Shown here: in pieces, positions 25,607 to 32,093 of the stretch
Layout: every line of letters starts with the position of its first letter
Position numbering within the stretch: position 1 is the stretch's first letter
DNA from: an uncultured Eubacteriales bacterium
GTDB lineage: Bacteria > Bacillota > Clostridia > Oscillospirales > Oscillospiraceae
Direction: 5' to 3'
Assembly (NCBI GenBank): GCA_900316255.1
Contig: ONCI01000021.1
Coordinates: 1 to 36,449 of the forward strand
DNA length: 36,449 nucleotides
Notes under the pieces: generated by a model
What the model saw: only the letters and a program-made list of their open reading frames with translations
Told to the model about the DNA's origin: nothing
Databases searched by the model: none
Translations under genes and position numbers: made by a program

Positions 25607-26800
25607 TTACAGCTGCGCCATGGCCTGCTCCAGATCGGCGATCAGATCCTCCGCGTTCTCCAGCCCGGCAGAGAGGCGGATCAGGCCGGGAGCGATCCCG
25701 GCGGCCCGCAGCTCGTCCTCGGCATAGGTGGAATGCGTCATGGAAGCCGGGTGCTCGATGAGGCTTTCGGCGTCTCCCAGGGAAACGGCCACCGTGATAA
25801 GCCGCAGGCCGTTCACCAGCGCCATCCCGGCTTCCTTTCCGCCCCGAACCTCAAAGCTCAGCATCCCGCCGAAATCCTTCATCTGCCGGGCGGCGATGTC
25901 GTGGCCTCGGTGGCTTTCCAGCCCCGGGTAATTGACTTTTTCCACCGCAGGGTGGGCGTTCAGAAAAGCGGCGATCTTCCGGGCGTTCTCGCAGTGACGG
26001 CTCATCCGCAGCTCCAGTGTCTTGAGTCCGCGCAGCAGCAGCCAGGCGGCAAACGGATCCATAACAGCGCCGGTCATGTCCTTCAGGCCGAACATGCGCA
26101 CCTGCTGGATAAAATCCGCCTTACCCACCACAAAACCGGCGACCACATCCCCATGGCCGTTGAGGTACTTGGTGGCGGAGTGAACCACCACGTCGGCACC
26201 CAGCTTCAAAGGGTTTTGAAGCGCCGGGGAGGCGAAGGTGTTGTCACAGACCACTTTGATGGCGGGACTGTAGGCGTGGGCCAGCTCGGCGACAGCCGCC
26301 ACGTCCGTGATTTTCAAGGTGGGATTGGCAGGCGTCTCCAGGTAAACGGCCACGGTGTTTTCTTTCAGATGAGAGCGCAGCGCGTCCAGATCGGAGGTGT
26401 CGATGAAATCGACCTCAACGCCGTAGCGGCTCAGGCCGTGGTTGAGAAGCGCGAAGGTGCAGCCATAGAGCGTTCCGTCGGCGATGATGTGTTTGCCCGC
26501 CCCGGCAATGGTCCAGAGACAGGAGGAGATCGCCCCCATGCCGGAGGCCGTGGCCAAACAGGTTTCACCGCCCTCCAGCGCCGCCACCTTGTTTTCCAGC
26601 ACAGCAGCCGTGGGGTTGCCGAGCCGGGTGTAGATGTAGCCCTTTTCCGCGCCTGCAAAGCGGCGGCCGCCCTGCTCGCAGCTGTCAAAGGTAAAGGTCG
26701 AGGTCTGGTAGATGGGCGTGGAGAGCGCGCCGAAACGGCTGTCCTTCTCGTTGCCTGCGTGAATTGCCTTTGTTCCGAATCCACAAGCTTCCTGCGTCAT
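25607..26800 (-). CDS. megL: Methionine gamma-lyase (PLP-dependent trans-sulfuration family)
   Basis: 397 residues. Fold-type I PLP enzyme of the Cys/Met metabolism family. Y57 and R59 (YTRLGNP) bind the cofactor phosphate of the partner subunit, and K211 (SATKYLNGHGD) forms the Schiff base. LYGCTFALLNHG with C114 carries the active-site Cys typical of methionine gamma-lyases (C116 in Pseudomonas putida), which separates them from cystathionine lyases and acetylhomoserine sulfhydrylases. It converts methionine to methanethiol, 2-oxobutyrate and ammonia. The start has AGGAGG seven bases upstream. It is a single-gene unit that converges on the radical SAM gene. A homocysteine or cysteine substrate cannot be excluded. 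Confidence 0.9.
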   Translation of the reverse strand: MTQEACGFGTKAIHAGNEKDSRFGALSTPIYQTSTFTFDSCEQGGRRFAGAEKGYIYTRLGNPTAAVLENKVAALEGGETCLATASGMGAISSCLWTIAGAGKHIIADGTLYGCTFALLNHGLSRYGVEVDFIDTSDLDALRSHLKENTVAVYLETPANPTLKITDVAAVAELAHAYSPAIKVVCDNTFASPALQNPLKLGADVVVHSATKYLNGHGDVVAGFVVGKADFIQQVRMFGLKDMTGAVMDPFAAWLLLRGLKTLELRMSRHCENARKIAAFLNAHPAVEKVNYPGLESHRGHDIAARQMKDFGGMLSFEVRGGKEAGMALVNGLRLITVAVSLGDAESLIEHPASMTHSTYAEDELRAAGIAPGLIRLSAGLENAEDLIADLEQAMAQL

Positions 26801-26860
26801 AAGAGAACCTCCTCTTCTTTGTCAGTTTTAGCCAAATTATGCGGAAAACATTCCTGCACC

Positions 26861-26889
26861 AATCTACCATATTTCACAAAAACAAGCAA
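26861..26889 (-). promoter_or_regulatory. Promoter of the methionine gamma-lyase gene
   Basis: Minus strand: TTGCTT (26884-26889), a 17-bp spacer and TAGATT (26861-26866) with TGG before the -10. The remaining 26890-27036 is AT-rich and holds nothing I recognise. Confidence 0.6.
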
Positions 26890-27036
26890 GATGCTTTTCC
26901 CTGGAACTCGATATTATCATAAATTATCCATCATGATCATCGGATGGCGGAATCCATCGAAAACTTGGTTGCGTTCGCCGCAAACGACCCGGCACAGGCA
27001 ATATCGGGATAGAGGATCCGAAAAACCGGGGGCGGA

Positions 27037-27074
27037 GAAATACTTGCGATGCGGAGCGGCCTGTGGTAAAGTGA
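27037..27074 (+). promoter_or_regulatory. Promoter of the Card1-like gene
   Basis: TTGCGA (27044-27049), a 17-bp spacer and TAAAGT (27067-27072), extended -10 TGG. It shares 28 of 38 positions in two solid blocks with 24093-24130, the promoter of the radical SAM gene. Confidence 0.7.
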
Positions 27075-27104
27075 AGCCAGAAAGTCAGAAAGGGAGGCGG
27101 CGCC

Positions 27105-28277
27105 ATGCGCACCCTGATCGAACTGTACGATGAACGGCCCCTGGAAAACGTGTTGGGCGTGGAGATGTTCCGGCCGCAGCGGGTGATCTACGTCTGCCCG
27201 GAGAATGTGGCCGGGGACAAGCGGGTCCACCGGCAGCTGAAGGAATACTTCCGGCACCGGGGACTGGCACCGGAGCTCTCCTTTGTCCGCACCGACGTCT
27301 ATGACAGCGAGTCGGTGCTGCAGCGCCTGCGCAGCATCACCGAACAGGAGGAGGACTGCGCCATCGACATCACCGGCGGCACGGACGCGGTGCTCTTTGC
27401 CGCGGGACTTCTCAGCGCGGAGCGGCCTGTGCCGGTCTTTACCTACAGCCGCAAGCGGAACCGGTTTTTTGATATCCGCAACGCTGCTTTTGCCGCGGAT
27501 CTGCCCTGCGACGTGCGCTTTACGGTGGAGGACTGCTTCCGCATGGCGGGCGGCTCCATGCGTACCGGACGGGTGGATAACCGGATCCTGGACCGCTATA
27601 TGGACGATTACGATCCCTTCTTCGTGCTCTACCTGGAGCACCGGCGGGACTGGACCCACATCGTGACCTATTTCCAGCGGATCTCCCAGACGGCGCCGGA
27701 TGCGGCCATCCCCCTGGATGTACAGGGCCCCTATGTGGTCAAGGGAGAACGTGCCTCCAGGATCCAGGCTCCGGAGAAAGCCCTTGCGGATCTGGAGAAG
27801 CTGGGCTTTTTGCAGCAGCTTCAGATCACCCCGGGGGAGCAGGTCAGTTTCCGCTTCCGGGACCATCAGATCCGCACCTGGCTGCGCGACGTGGGCAGCG
27901 TGCTGGAGCTCTATACCTATAAGGCCTGCCTGGATACGGGACTGTTTGACGACGTGCGCACCAGCGCTGTGGTGGACTGGGAAGAGAACAAGAAGGACAA
28001 CGCGGTGTCCAACGAGCTGGACGTGATGGCCACCCGGGGCGTGACCCCGGTATTCATCAGCTGCAAGACCTGCGATGTAAAGACCGAGGCTCTCAACGAG
28101 CTGGCGGTGCTGCGGGACCGCTTCGGCGGCCAGATCGCCCGGGCAGCCATCGTGACGGCGGAGCGGGGGCGGACTGTGATGCGGAACCGCGCCTCCGAAC
28201 TGAACATCCAGGTCATCGACCTGAACGACCTGCAGGCGGGACGGATCCAAAAGCGCCTGGAGTCCCTGATGCGATAA
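27105..28277 (+). CDS. Card1/Can2-like CARF-domain nuclease (DUF1887 type), stand-alone
   Basis: 390 residues. The N-terminal CARF domain (about 1-150) has VIYVCPEN and the ligand-loop pattern DITGGTDAVLFAAG (88-101), the site for cyclic oligoadenylate in CARF proteins. A winged-helix-like middle (about 155-260) follows. The C-terminal PD-(D/E)xK nuclease has NELD (303-306) and FISCK (317-321) with K321; the acidic residue usual before CK is Ser319 here, so E304 and D306 may supply the acids. Card1/Can2 enzymes cut nucleic acids when activated by cyclic tetra-adenylate from type III CRISPR complexes. No cas genes or CRISPR array occur in the window. The start has GGGAGGCG upstream, and it is a single-gene unit with its own promoter. 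Confidence 0.82.
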   Translation: MRTLIELYDERPLENVLGVEMFRPQRVIYVCPENVAGDKRVHRQLKEYFRHRGLAPELSFVRTDVYDSESVLQRLRSITEQEEDCAIDITGGTDAVLFAAGLLSAERPVPVFTYSRKRNRFFDIRNAAFAADLPCDVRFTVEDCFRMAGGSMRTGRVDNRILDRYMDDYDPFFVLYLEHRRDWTHIVTYFQRISQTAPDAAIPLDVQGPYVVKGERASRIQAPEKALADLEKLGFLQQLQITPGEQVSFRFRDHQIRTWLRDVGSVLELYTYKACLDTGLFDDVRTSAVVDWEENKKDNAVSNELDVMATRGVTPVFISCKTCDVKTEALNELAVLRDRFGGQIARAAIVTAERGRTVMRNRASELNIQVIDLNDLQAGRIQKRLESLMR

Positions 28278-28280
28278 CAA

Positions 28281-28317
28281 AAGCCCCTTGCCCTCCCAAT
28301 GGGAGAGCAAGGGGCTT
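28281..28317. terminator. Strong terminator between convergent genes
   Basis: AAGCCCCTTGC pairs with GCAAGGGGCTT, and CTCCC-AAT-GGGAG forms the tip. The T-run (CTTTTGTT) follows the stem only on the minus strand, so it mainly serves the lipoprotein gene at 28456. Confidence 0.8.
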
Positions 28318-28438
28318 GCAGACTGTAGACAAACCTATGCGGCAGAGCTTGGACACGCATGGGGGGATTGTGAAGGGGGGAGGGTATGCCCCCCTTCACG
28401 TTCAATCTATGCCAACAATGGGAGAGCAAGGGGCTTGC
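28297..28438. repeat. 23-bp direct repeat flanking a hairpin
   Basis: 28297-28319 and 28416-28438 are identical over 23 bases (the right half of the terminator hairpin). Between them lies a separate 11-bp hairpin, GTGAAGGGGGG (28370-28380) with its complement (28389-28399). Nothing coding is visible here. Confidence 0.7.
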
Positions 28439-28455
28439 TGCGTTTTAGAAAGGGC

Positions 28456-29079
28456 TCAGCCTCTCAGAGCGCCGGGATCGAGCGTGACCTCGCGCTTGAG
28501 CTCGGTCTTGCCGTCCAGGGACTCATAGACGAAGACCAGCTTGCCGCCCTGGCAGAGGACGCAGTGGTTGGTGCCGTTCACCAGCTGGGAAGCCAGGTGC
28601 AGCAGCGCACCGTCCACTTCCACCGTGGACTCGCGGTCCAGCTTCCAGCCGCCAAGCAGGTTCCCGGAAGTGGGGTCGGCGGCCTTGATCTCGCCGGTCT
28701 CGGCGATGTCGCCCAGATTCAGGGCCGCGATATTCAGGATCTCCGCGCCGCCCTTCAGGTCGGCGTAGACATAGACCAGCGCGTAGTAGGGCGCGGCGTC
28801 GGGCACGATGACCCGGGCCTCGCAGAGGATGCAGTAATTGGTGCCGGAGACCACCTGGGTTCCGATCAGCGCCACAGGCTCATATCCGACGCCGGTGAAG
28901 CCTTCCATGGCCTTCTCGAAGGCGGCGCGGGCCTCGTCGGTGATAGCGGCATCCTCGGAAATGGTCCAGCCGCCCACAACGGTGGGCGCCTTTTCGGCTG
29001 CGGGAGCCTTGCTCTGGCCGCAGGCACAGAGCGCCAGGACCATCAGCATCGTGAGCATCAAAGCAAAGAGTTTCTTCAT
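28456..29079 (-). CDS. Lipoprotein with two cystatin-like repeats
   Basis: 207 residues with a lipoprotein signal ending LCAC (C20). The mature protein has two similar halves, each beginning GGW (36-38 and 143-145) and carrying QVVSGTNYCILC (75-86) or QLVNGTNHCVLC (165-176). The GGW, the GVGYEPVALIGTQVVSGTNY segment and the QxVxG loop are typical of cystatin-fold cysteine-protease inhibitors. Each repeat also has a CxxC pair. A surface-bound inhibitor of host or competitor proteases is a plausible but unproven role; the QxVxG loop also occurs in non-inhibitory cystatin folds. It lies behind the membrane-protein gene at 29166-30053 on the same strand, and a hairpin at 29125-29156 sits between the two. 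Confidence 0.65.
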   Translation of the reverse strand: MKKLFALMLTMLMVLALCACGQSKAPAAEKAPTVVGGWTISEDAAITDEARAAFEKAMEGFTGVGYEPVALIGTQVVSGTNYCILCEARVIVPDAAPYYALVYVYADLKGGAEILNIAALNLGDIAETGEIKAADPTSGNLLGGWKLDRESTVEVDGALLHLASQLVNGTNHCVLCQGGKLVFVYESLDGKTELKREVTLDPGALRG

Positions 29080-29124
29080 GGGGATGACCTTCTTTCTCTC
29101 AAATATCGATTCCGACCATAGGAC

Positions 29125-29156
29125 GCAGGACCCGGGAAAAGGTTCCCGGGTCCTGC
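29125..29156 (+). terminator. GC-rich hairpin between two minus-strand genes
   Basis: A perfect 14-bp stem, GCAGGACCCGGGAA with its complement, loop AAGG. The T-run lies on the + side only (29161-29167), so it would terminate plus-strand transcripts, although both flanking genes are on the minus strand. For them it may only stabilise or attenuate. Confidence 0.55.
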
Positions 29157-29165
29157 AAACTTTTT

Positions 29166-30053
29166 TTATGGCGAGGGGGAGAGGCGCCGGATCTCGTAGC
29201 TGTGCCGCTGGATGTCCAGGGCATAGACAAAGCTCTCTCCCTCCGGGGAGCGGAGGATCAGCCTGGTGCTGCCTGTTTTGGTGAGAGACGCGTGGACCAG
29301 AAAACTCTCGATCACGTCCTCGCGGCGGATGGAGACGGTGCCGAAACTCTCGTCCTCCAGGGCGACGCTCCAGCTCTCGTCAAACTCCGTCCCGGCGGTC
29401 TCCCCGCCGCTGAGCAGCAGATCCGTGTTGTAGGCATTCTCTCCTCCGTCCCGCAGTCCCAGCACGGAGAACACCAGCAAGATCACAAGGCTCAGCGCCA
29501 GCCCCGTCAGACGCAGATTTCGGTCCCGGAAAATGCCCAGGGGATAGAGGAGCAGCGTGACGGCGCAGAACAGAGCGCTCAGCAGATGATTCGGGAAGAA
29601 ACTGAGGGCCTCCTGCAGGTAGCCTTTGAAATGCAGCCCGAGAAAGACCAGCATAGGGGCCAGGATCAGAAGGCTCCACCACTTGTCCTTCTTCATATAA
29701 TAGCCGACGAAGGCCATGGGGAAGGTCAGCAGGGTCCAGAGAAACCAGGTGGGGTAGTAGCGGAACACGCCGAAGCCGTCCGCGTGGAAGGGCACCTGGA
29801 CCAGATAAACCAGCGGCTGGCTGATCAGGAAGAAGACGAAGACCCTCAGCGCGGAGTCCAGGGGACTCTTGCTGTTCACGATGATCAGGATCGCAAAGAA
29901 GATCCACCATTCGAAGTGAATGGAGATATCCTGGAGCGATGTGTCTTTTGCAAAGGGCATCAGGGTGGTGAGTCCGGCATACAGGCCGCAGATCACGGCA
30001 AATACGATCAGCTTTCCCCAGGAGAAGGAAAGACCGCCGAAGAGTTTTTTCAT
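29166..30053 (-). CDS. Polytopic membrane protein of unknown function
   Basis: 295 residues from the ATG at 30053, which has GGAGG seven bases upstream; an upstream extension to 30203 would run over the promoter. There are about seven membrane helices in residues 1-205, then a hydrophilic C-terminal domain of about 90 residues (SWSVALEDESFGTVSIRREDVIESFLVH and following) that looks beta-rich. I do not recognise the family. The promoter lies next to the Fur-type operator that also faces the fur-like gene, so metal-dependent control is possible. Confidence 0.7.
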   Translation of the reverse strand: MKKLFGGLSFSWGKLIVFAVICGLYAGLTTLMPFAKDTSLQDISIHFEWWIFFAILIIVNSKSPLDSALRVFVFFLISQPLVYLVQVPFHADGFGVFRYYPTWFLWTLLTFPMAFVGYYMKKDKWWSLLILAPMLVFLGLHFKGYLQEALSFFPNHLLSALFCAVTLLLYPLGIFRDRNLRLTGLALSLVILLVFSVLGLRDGGENAYNTDLLLSGGETAGTEFDESWSVALEDESFGTVSIRREDVIESFLVHASLTKTGSTRLILRSPEGESFVYALDIQRHSYEIRRLSPSP

Positions 30054-30125
30054 GGGTTTGCCTCCGAAATTGAATGAAGACCCGGCACAGGGAAAGACAG
30101 AGCCTGCCTGCGCCGACAGTGGCAC

Positions 30126-30154
30126 AGTATAGCACAGGCAGTCGGCGTAGTAAA
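30126..30154 (-). promoter_or_regulatory. Promoter of the membrane-protein gene
   Basis: Minus strand: TTTACT (30149-30154), a 17-bp spacer and TATACT (30126-30131), extended -10 TGTGCTATACT. Confidence 0.6.
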
Positions 30155-30172
30155 GCGGAGAAAAGACAATCA

Positions 30173-30193
30173 ATTTGAAAATGATTTTCAAAT
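30173..30193. promoter_or_regulatory. Perfect 21-bp Fur-family operator
   Basis: ATTTGAAAAT-G-ATTTTCAAAT is a perfect 10-1-10 palindrome that contains the 7-1-7 core TGAAAAT-G-ATTTTCA typical of Fur, Zur and PerR boxes. It lies 3 bases upstream of the -35 of the fur-like gene and 18 bases behind the -35 of the divergent membrane-protein gene. Confidence 0.75.
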
Positions 30194-30196
30194 CTG

Positions 30197-30225
30197 TTGA
30201 CAACGGACCACACTTGTGCTATAAA
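30197..30225 (+). promoter_or_regulatory. Near-consensus promoter of the fur-like gene
   Basis: TTGACA (30197-30202), a 17-bp spacer and TATAAA (30220-30225), extended -10 TGTGCTATAAA. It lies 3 bases from the Fur-type operator. Confidence 0.8.
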
Positions 30226-30260
30226 TGGGAACCGTTCTCAAATTGGAAGGGGCGAGAAGG

Positions 30261-30686
30261 ATGAACGCACGGCCCAAATACAAAACGAAACAGCGGGATC
30301 GGCTGATCTCTTATCTGGAGACGGTGCCCGGGCAGCATATCACAGCCTTTGACGTCTGTGAGGCCTTTCGGCAGGACGGCGCTCCCATCGGCCAGTCCAC
30401 GGTCTACCGCCAGCTGGAGAGCCTGGTGGGGGAAGGGGTCCTGAACAAGTATATCATCGACGAGAAGAGCCCCGCCTGCTTTGAGTATGTGAGAAGCGCC
30501 AGCCACCAGGGGCCGGGGACCTGCTTCCACTGCAAGTGCGAAAAATGCGGAAGGCTCATTCATCTCCACTGCGAGGAACTGGAGGAGATCCGGAGCCACC
30601 TGCTGGGCGAGCACGGCTTCCGCCTTGACCCCAGGCGCACGGTGTTCTACGGGATCTGCGAGGCCTGTCAGCAGGCCGAGGGATGA
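30261..30686 (+). CDS. Fur-family metalloregulator
   Basis: 141 residues from the ATG at 30261; the in-frame ATG at 30225 overlaps the -10 and is rejected. An N-terminal winged helix (10-80) with STVYRQLESLVGEGVL is followed by the metal/dimerisation domain: CEKC (C93, C96) and CEAC (C133, C136) form the structural zinc site, and H90, H101, H103 and C104 add ligands. The nearby Znu-type transporter makes Zur a good guess, but Fur and PerR are not excluded. The perfect palindrome upstream suggests autoregulation. The same palindrome is not seen before znuA. Confidence 0.88.
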   Translation: MNARPKYKTKQRDRLISYLETVPGQHITAFDVCEAFRQDGAPIGQSTVYRQLESLVGEGVLNKYIIDEKSPACFEYVRSASHQGPGTCFHCKCEKCGRLIHLHCEELEEIRSHLLGEHGFRLDPRRTVFYGICEACQQAEG

Positions 30687-30708
30687 AAGAAGCCCGTGTA
30701 GCTTTCGC

Positions 30709-30764
30709 ACATGATTCGAATCCCGAGTCTCCACCAAACAAAAAACCAACACCTGTGGTGTTGG
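30709..30764 (+). repeat. tRNA 3'-end-like cassette, copy 1
   Basis: ATGATTCGAATCCC, two variable bases and GTCTCCACCA mimic the T-arm and acceptor end of a tRNA but have no 5' half. A hairpin, CCAACACC-TGT-GGTGTTGG (30746-30764), follows. The same cassette recurs 220 bp downstream at 30929. Confidence 0.65.
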
Positions 30765-30836
30765 CCTTATAGATGGAGAGTGTGGGCGCCCGATAGGGAC
30801 CGCTCATGAAACGTACCGACGGAGGGATTCGCATGC

Positions 30837-30927
30837 ATCCGATTTTCCCTTGCGGGGGATGGGAAAATCGGATCAAGGAATTCAACAGTGTGCGCACTGT
30901 TTCCTGAACATGCCACCGGCATGTTCA
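30837..30927. other. Row of three hairpins in the non-coding region before tRNA-Ala
   Basis: Stems: ATCCGATTTTCCC (30837-30849) with its complement at 30861-30873; ACAGTG-TGCG-CACTGT (30885-30900); TGAACATGCC-ACC-GGCATGTTCA (30905-30927). No coding signal is present, and the block looks like structured RNA or a repeat element. Confidence 0.6.
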
Positions 30928-30932
30928 GACAT

Positions 30933-31018
30933 GATTCGAATCCCTTGTCTCCACCATACCAAAAGGCCATCACCTTTTGGTGATGGCCTTTTGGTATGGT
31001 GGAGACGGAGGGATTCGA
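30933..31018. repeat. Fold-back repeat that contains the 3' half of tRNA-Ala
   Basis: A long inverted repeat: 30935-30974 pairs with 30979-31018, with a TTTT loop and one short mismatch zone. 27 consecutive base pairs surround the loop and 11 more lie beyond the mismatch. The right arm is the T-arm and acceptor end of tRNA-Ala, so the trailer of that tRNA is complementary to its own 3' half. The near-loop part probably also terminates tRNA transcription. Confidence 0.75.
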
Positions 31019-31072
31019 ACCCTTGACCTTACGGATGCGAACCGTACGCTCTCCCAGCTGAGCTACGCCCCC
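30997..31072 (-). tRNA. tRNA-Ala (anticodon CGC)
   Basis: A 76-base tRNA on the minus strand with encoded CCA. Acceptor stem GGGGGCG with CGTCTCC, including the G3-U70 pair that identifies alanine tRNAs; D-stem GCTC/GAGC; anticodon stem TACGG/CCGTA with loop TTCGCAT, giving anticodon CGC (codon GCG); T-loop TTCGAAT. The outermost T-stem pair (49-65) is an A-C mismatch. An open frame running through it reads AQLGERTVRIRK and is a well-known artefact of tRNA genes. Confidence 0.93.
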
Positions 31073-31090
31073 ATTTATGACAGCTCTGCC

Positions 31091-31118
31091 ATTATAGCAC
31101 ACTTTTTCGTTTTGTAAA
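31091..31118 (-). promoter_or_regulatory. Promoter of tRNA-Ala
   Basis: Minus strand: TTTACA (31113-31118), a 16-bp spacer and TATAAT (31091-31096) preceded by TGTGC, the extended -10 also seen at other genes here. Confidence 0.7.
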
Positions 31119-31148
31119 GAAAAACTTCTGATCATTTGGAGTAAAAGC

Positions 31149-32093
31149 ATGAAAAGAATGATGGCGGCGGTCCTGCTGCTCTGCCTTGCGCTGAGCCTGG
31201 CCGCCTGCGGAGAAAGCGATCCCGCACAGAAAAGTGGCGCTCCCCTGAGCATCGTGACCACGGTCTTCCCGGCCTATGACTTTGCCCGGCAGATCGCCGG
31301 CGAACGAGCAGAGGTGAGCCTGTTGGTTCCCCCCGGCGCCGAGTCCCACAGCTTCGAGCCCACACCGCAGGATATGCTCCGCGTGCAGGAGAGCAGCCTG
31401 TTCTTCTGCAACGGCGGTGAGTCCGAAGCCTGGGTGGAGGAGCTCCTGGAGGAGCAGCCGGTGGAAACTCTGATGATGCTGGACTGCGTGGAGGCCCTGG
31501 AAGAGGAAGAAAAAGAGGGCATGCAGGAGCTTCACGAGGAGCACGGAGAAGAGGAGGAAGGGCCGGAGTACGACGAGCACGTCTGGACCTCTCCCGTGAA
31601 CGCCCGGCGGATCTGTGAGGCGCTCTGCGAGAAGCTCTGCGCTCTGGACCCGGAAGGGGAGAGCCTCTACCGGGCGAATCTGGAGCGTTACTGCGGCGAG
31701 CTGCGGCTTTTGGACGACGCCTTTCGGAAGACGGTGGACGAAGGCAGGCACAGCACCGTGGTGTTTGCCGACCGCTTCCCGGTGCGCTATTTTGTGGAGG
31801 AATACGGCCTGGATTACTTCGCGGCCTTCCCCGGCTGCGCGGACGACACGGAGCCCGCGGCCCGGACCGTGGCCTTCCTCATCGACCGGGTGCGGGAGGA
31901 AGGGCTGCCGGCGGTCTTCTATATTGAATTCTCCAATGAGAAAATGGCAGACGTGATCTGCGAAGACACCGGCTGCAAAAAGCTGCTGTTCCACTCCTGC
32001 CACAATGTGTCGGCGGAGGATCTGGAAAACGGCGTGACCTATCTTCAACTGATGTGGGGCAACGTGAATGCCCTGAAGGAGGCCCTGGACTGA
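31149..32093 (+). CDS. znuA: Zinc/manganese ABC transporter binding lipoprotein (ZnuA-like)
   Basis: 314 residues with a lipoprotein signal ending LAAC (C20). Cluster-9 metal-binding protein: H67 in GAESHSFEPTPQD and H144 in YDEHVWTSPVNA are conserved ligands. Between them lies an acidic His-bearing loop (116-140) typical of zinc-specific members. The usual third ligand region reads FADRFPVRYFVEEYGL, with no His at the expected place, so D208 or the later FHSCHN may complete the site. It captures Zn2+ (or Mn2+) outside the membrane. GGAG lies eight bases before the ATG. Its stop overlaps the ATPase start by one base. No promoter or Zur box could be assigned with confidence. Confidence 0.87.
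   Translation: MKRMMAAVLLLCLALSLAACGESDPAQKSGAPLSIVTTVFPAYDFARQIAGERAEVSLLVPPGAESHSFEPTPQDMLRVQESSLFFCNGGESEAWVEELLEEQPVETLMMLDCVEALEEEEKEGMQELHEEHGEEEEGPEYDEHVWTSPVNARRICEALCEKLCALDPEGESLYRANLERYCGELRLLDDAFRKTVDEGRHSTVVFADRFPVRYFVEEYGLDYFAAFPGCADDTEPAARTVAFLIDRVREEGLPAVFYIEFSNEKMADVICEDTGCKKLLFHSCHNVSAEDLENGVTYLQLMWGNVNALKEALD

Noticed and set aside
26801-27036. A further small gene or riboswitch between the methionine gamma-lyase and Card1-like genes
   Set aside because: No start with a ribosome-binding site and no recognisable riboswitch core; only the two promoters are supported.
31085-31140. Zur box before znuA
   Set aside because: Only a weak GTTTT...AAAAC pairing is visible, overlapping the tRNA promoter; it does not match the perfect box at 30173.
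30767-31261. A 164-codon minus-strand frame with AQLGERTVRIRK
   Set aside because: It is translated from tRNA-Ala and its repeats; this is a known annotation artefact.
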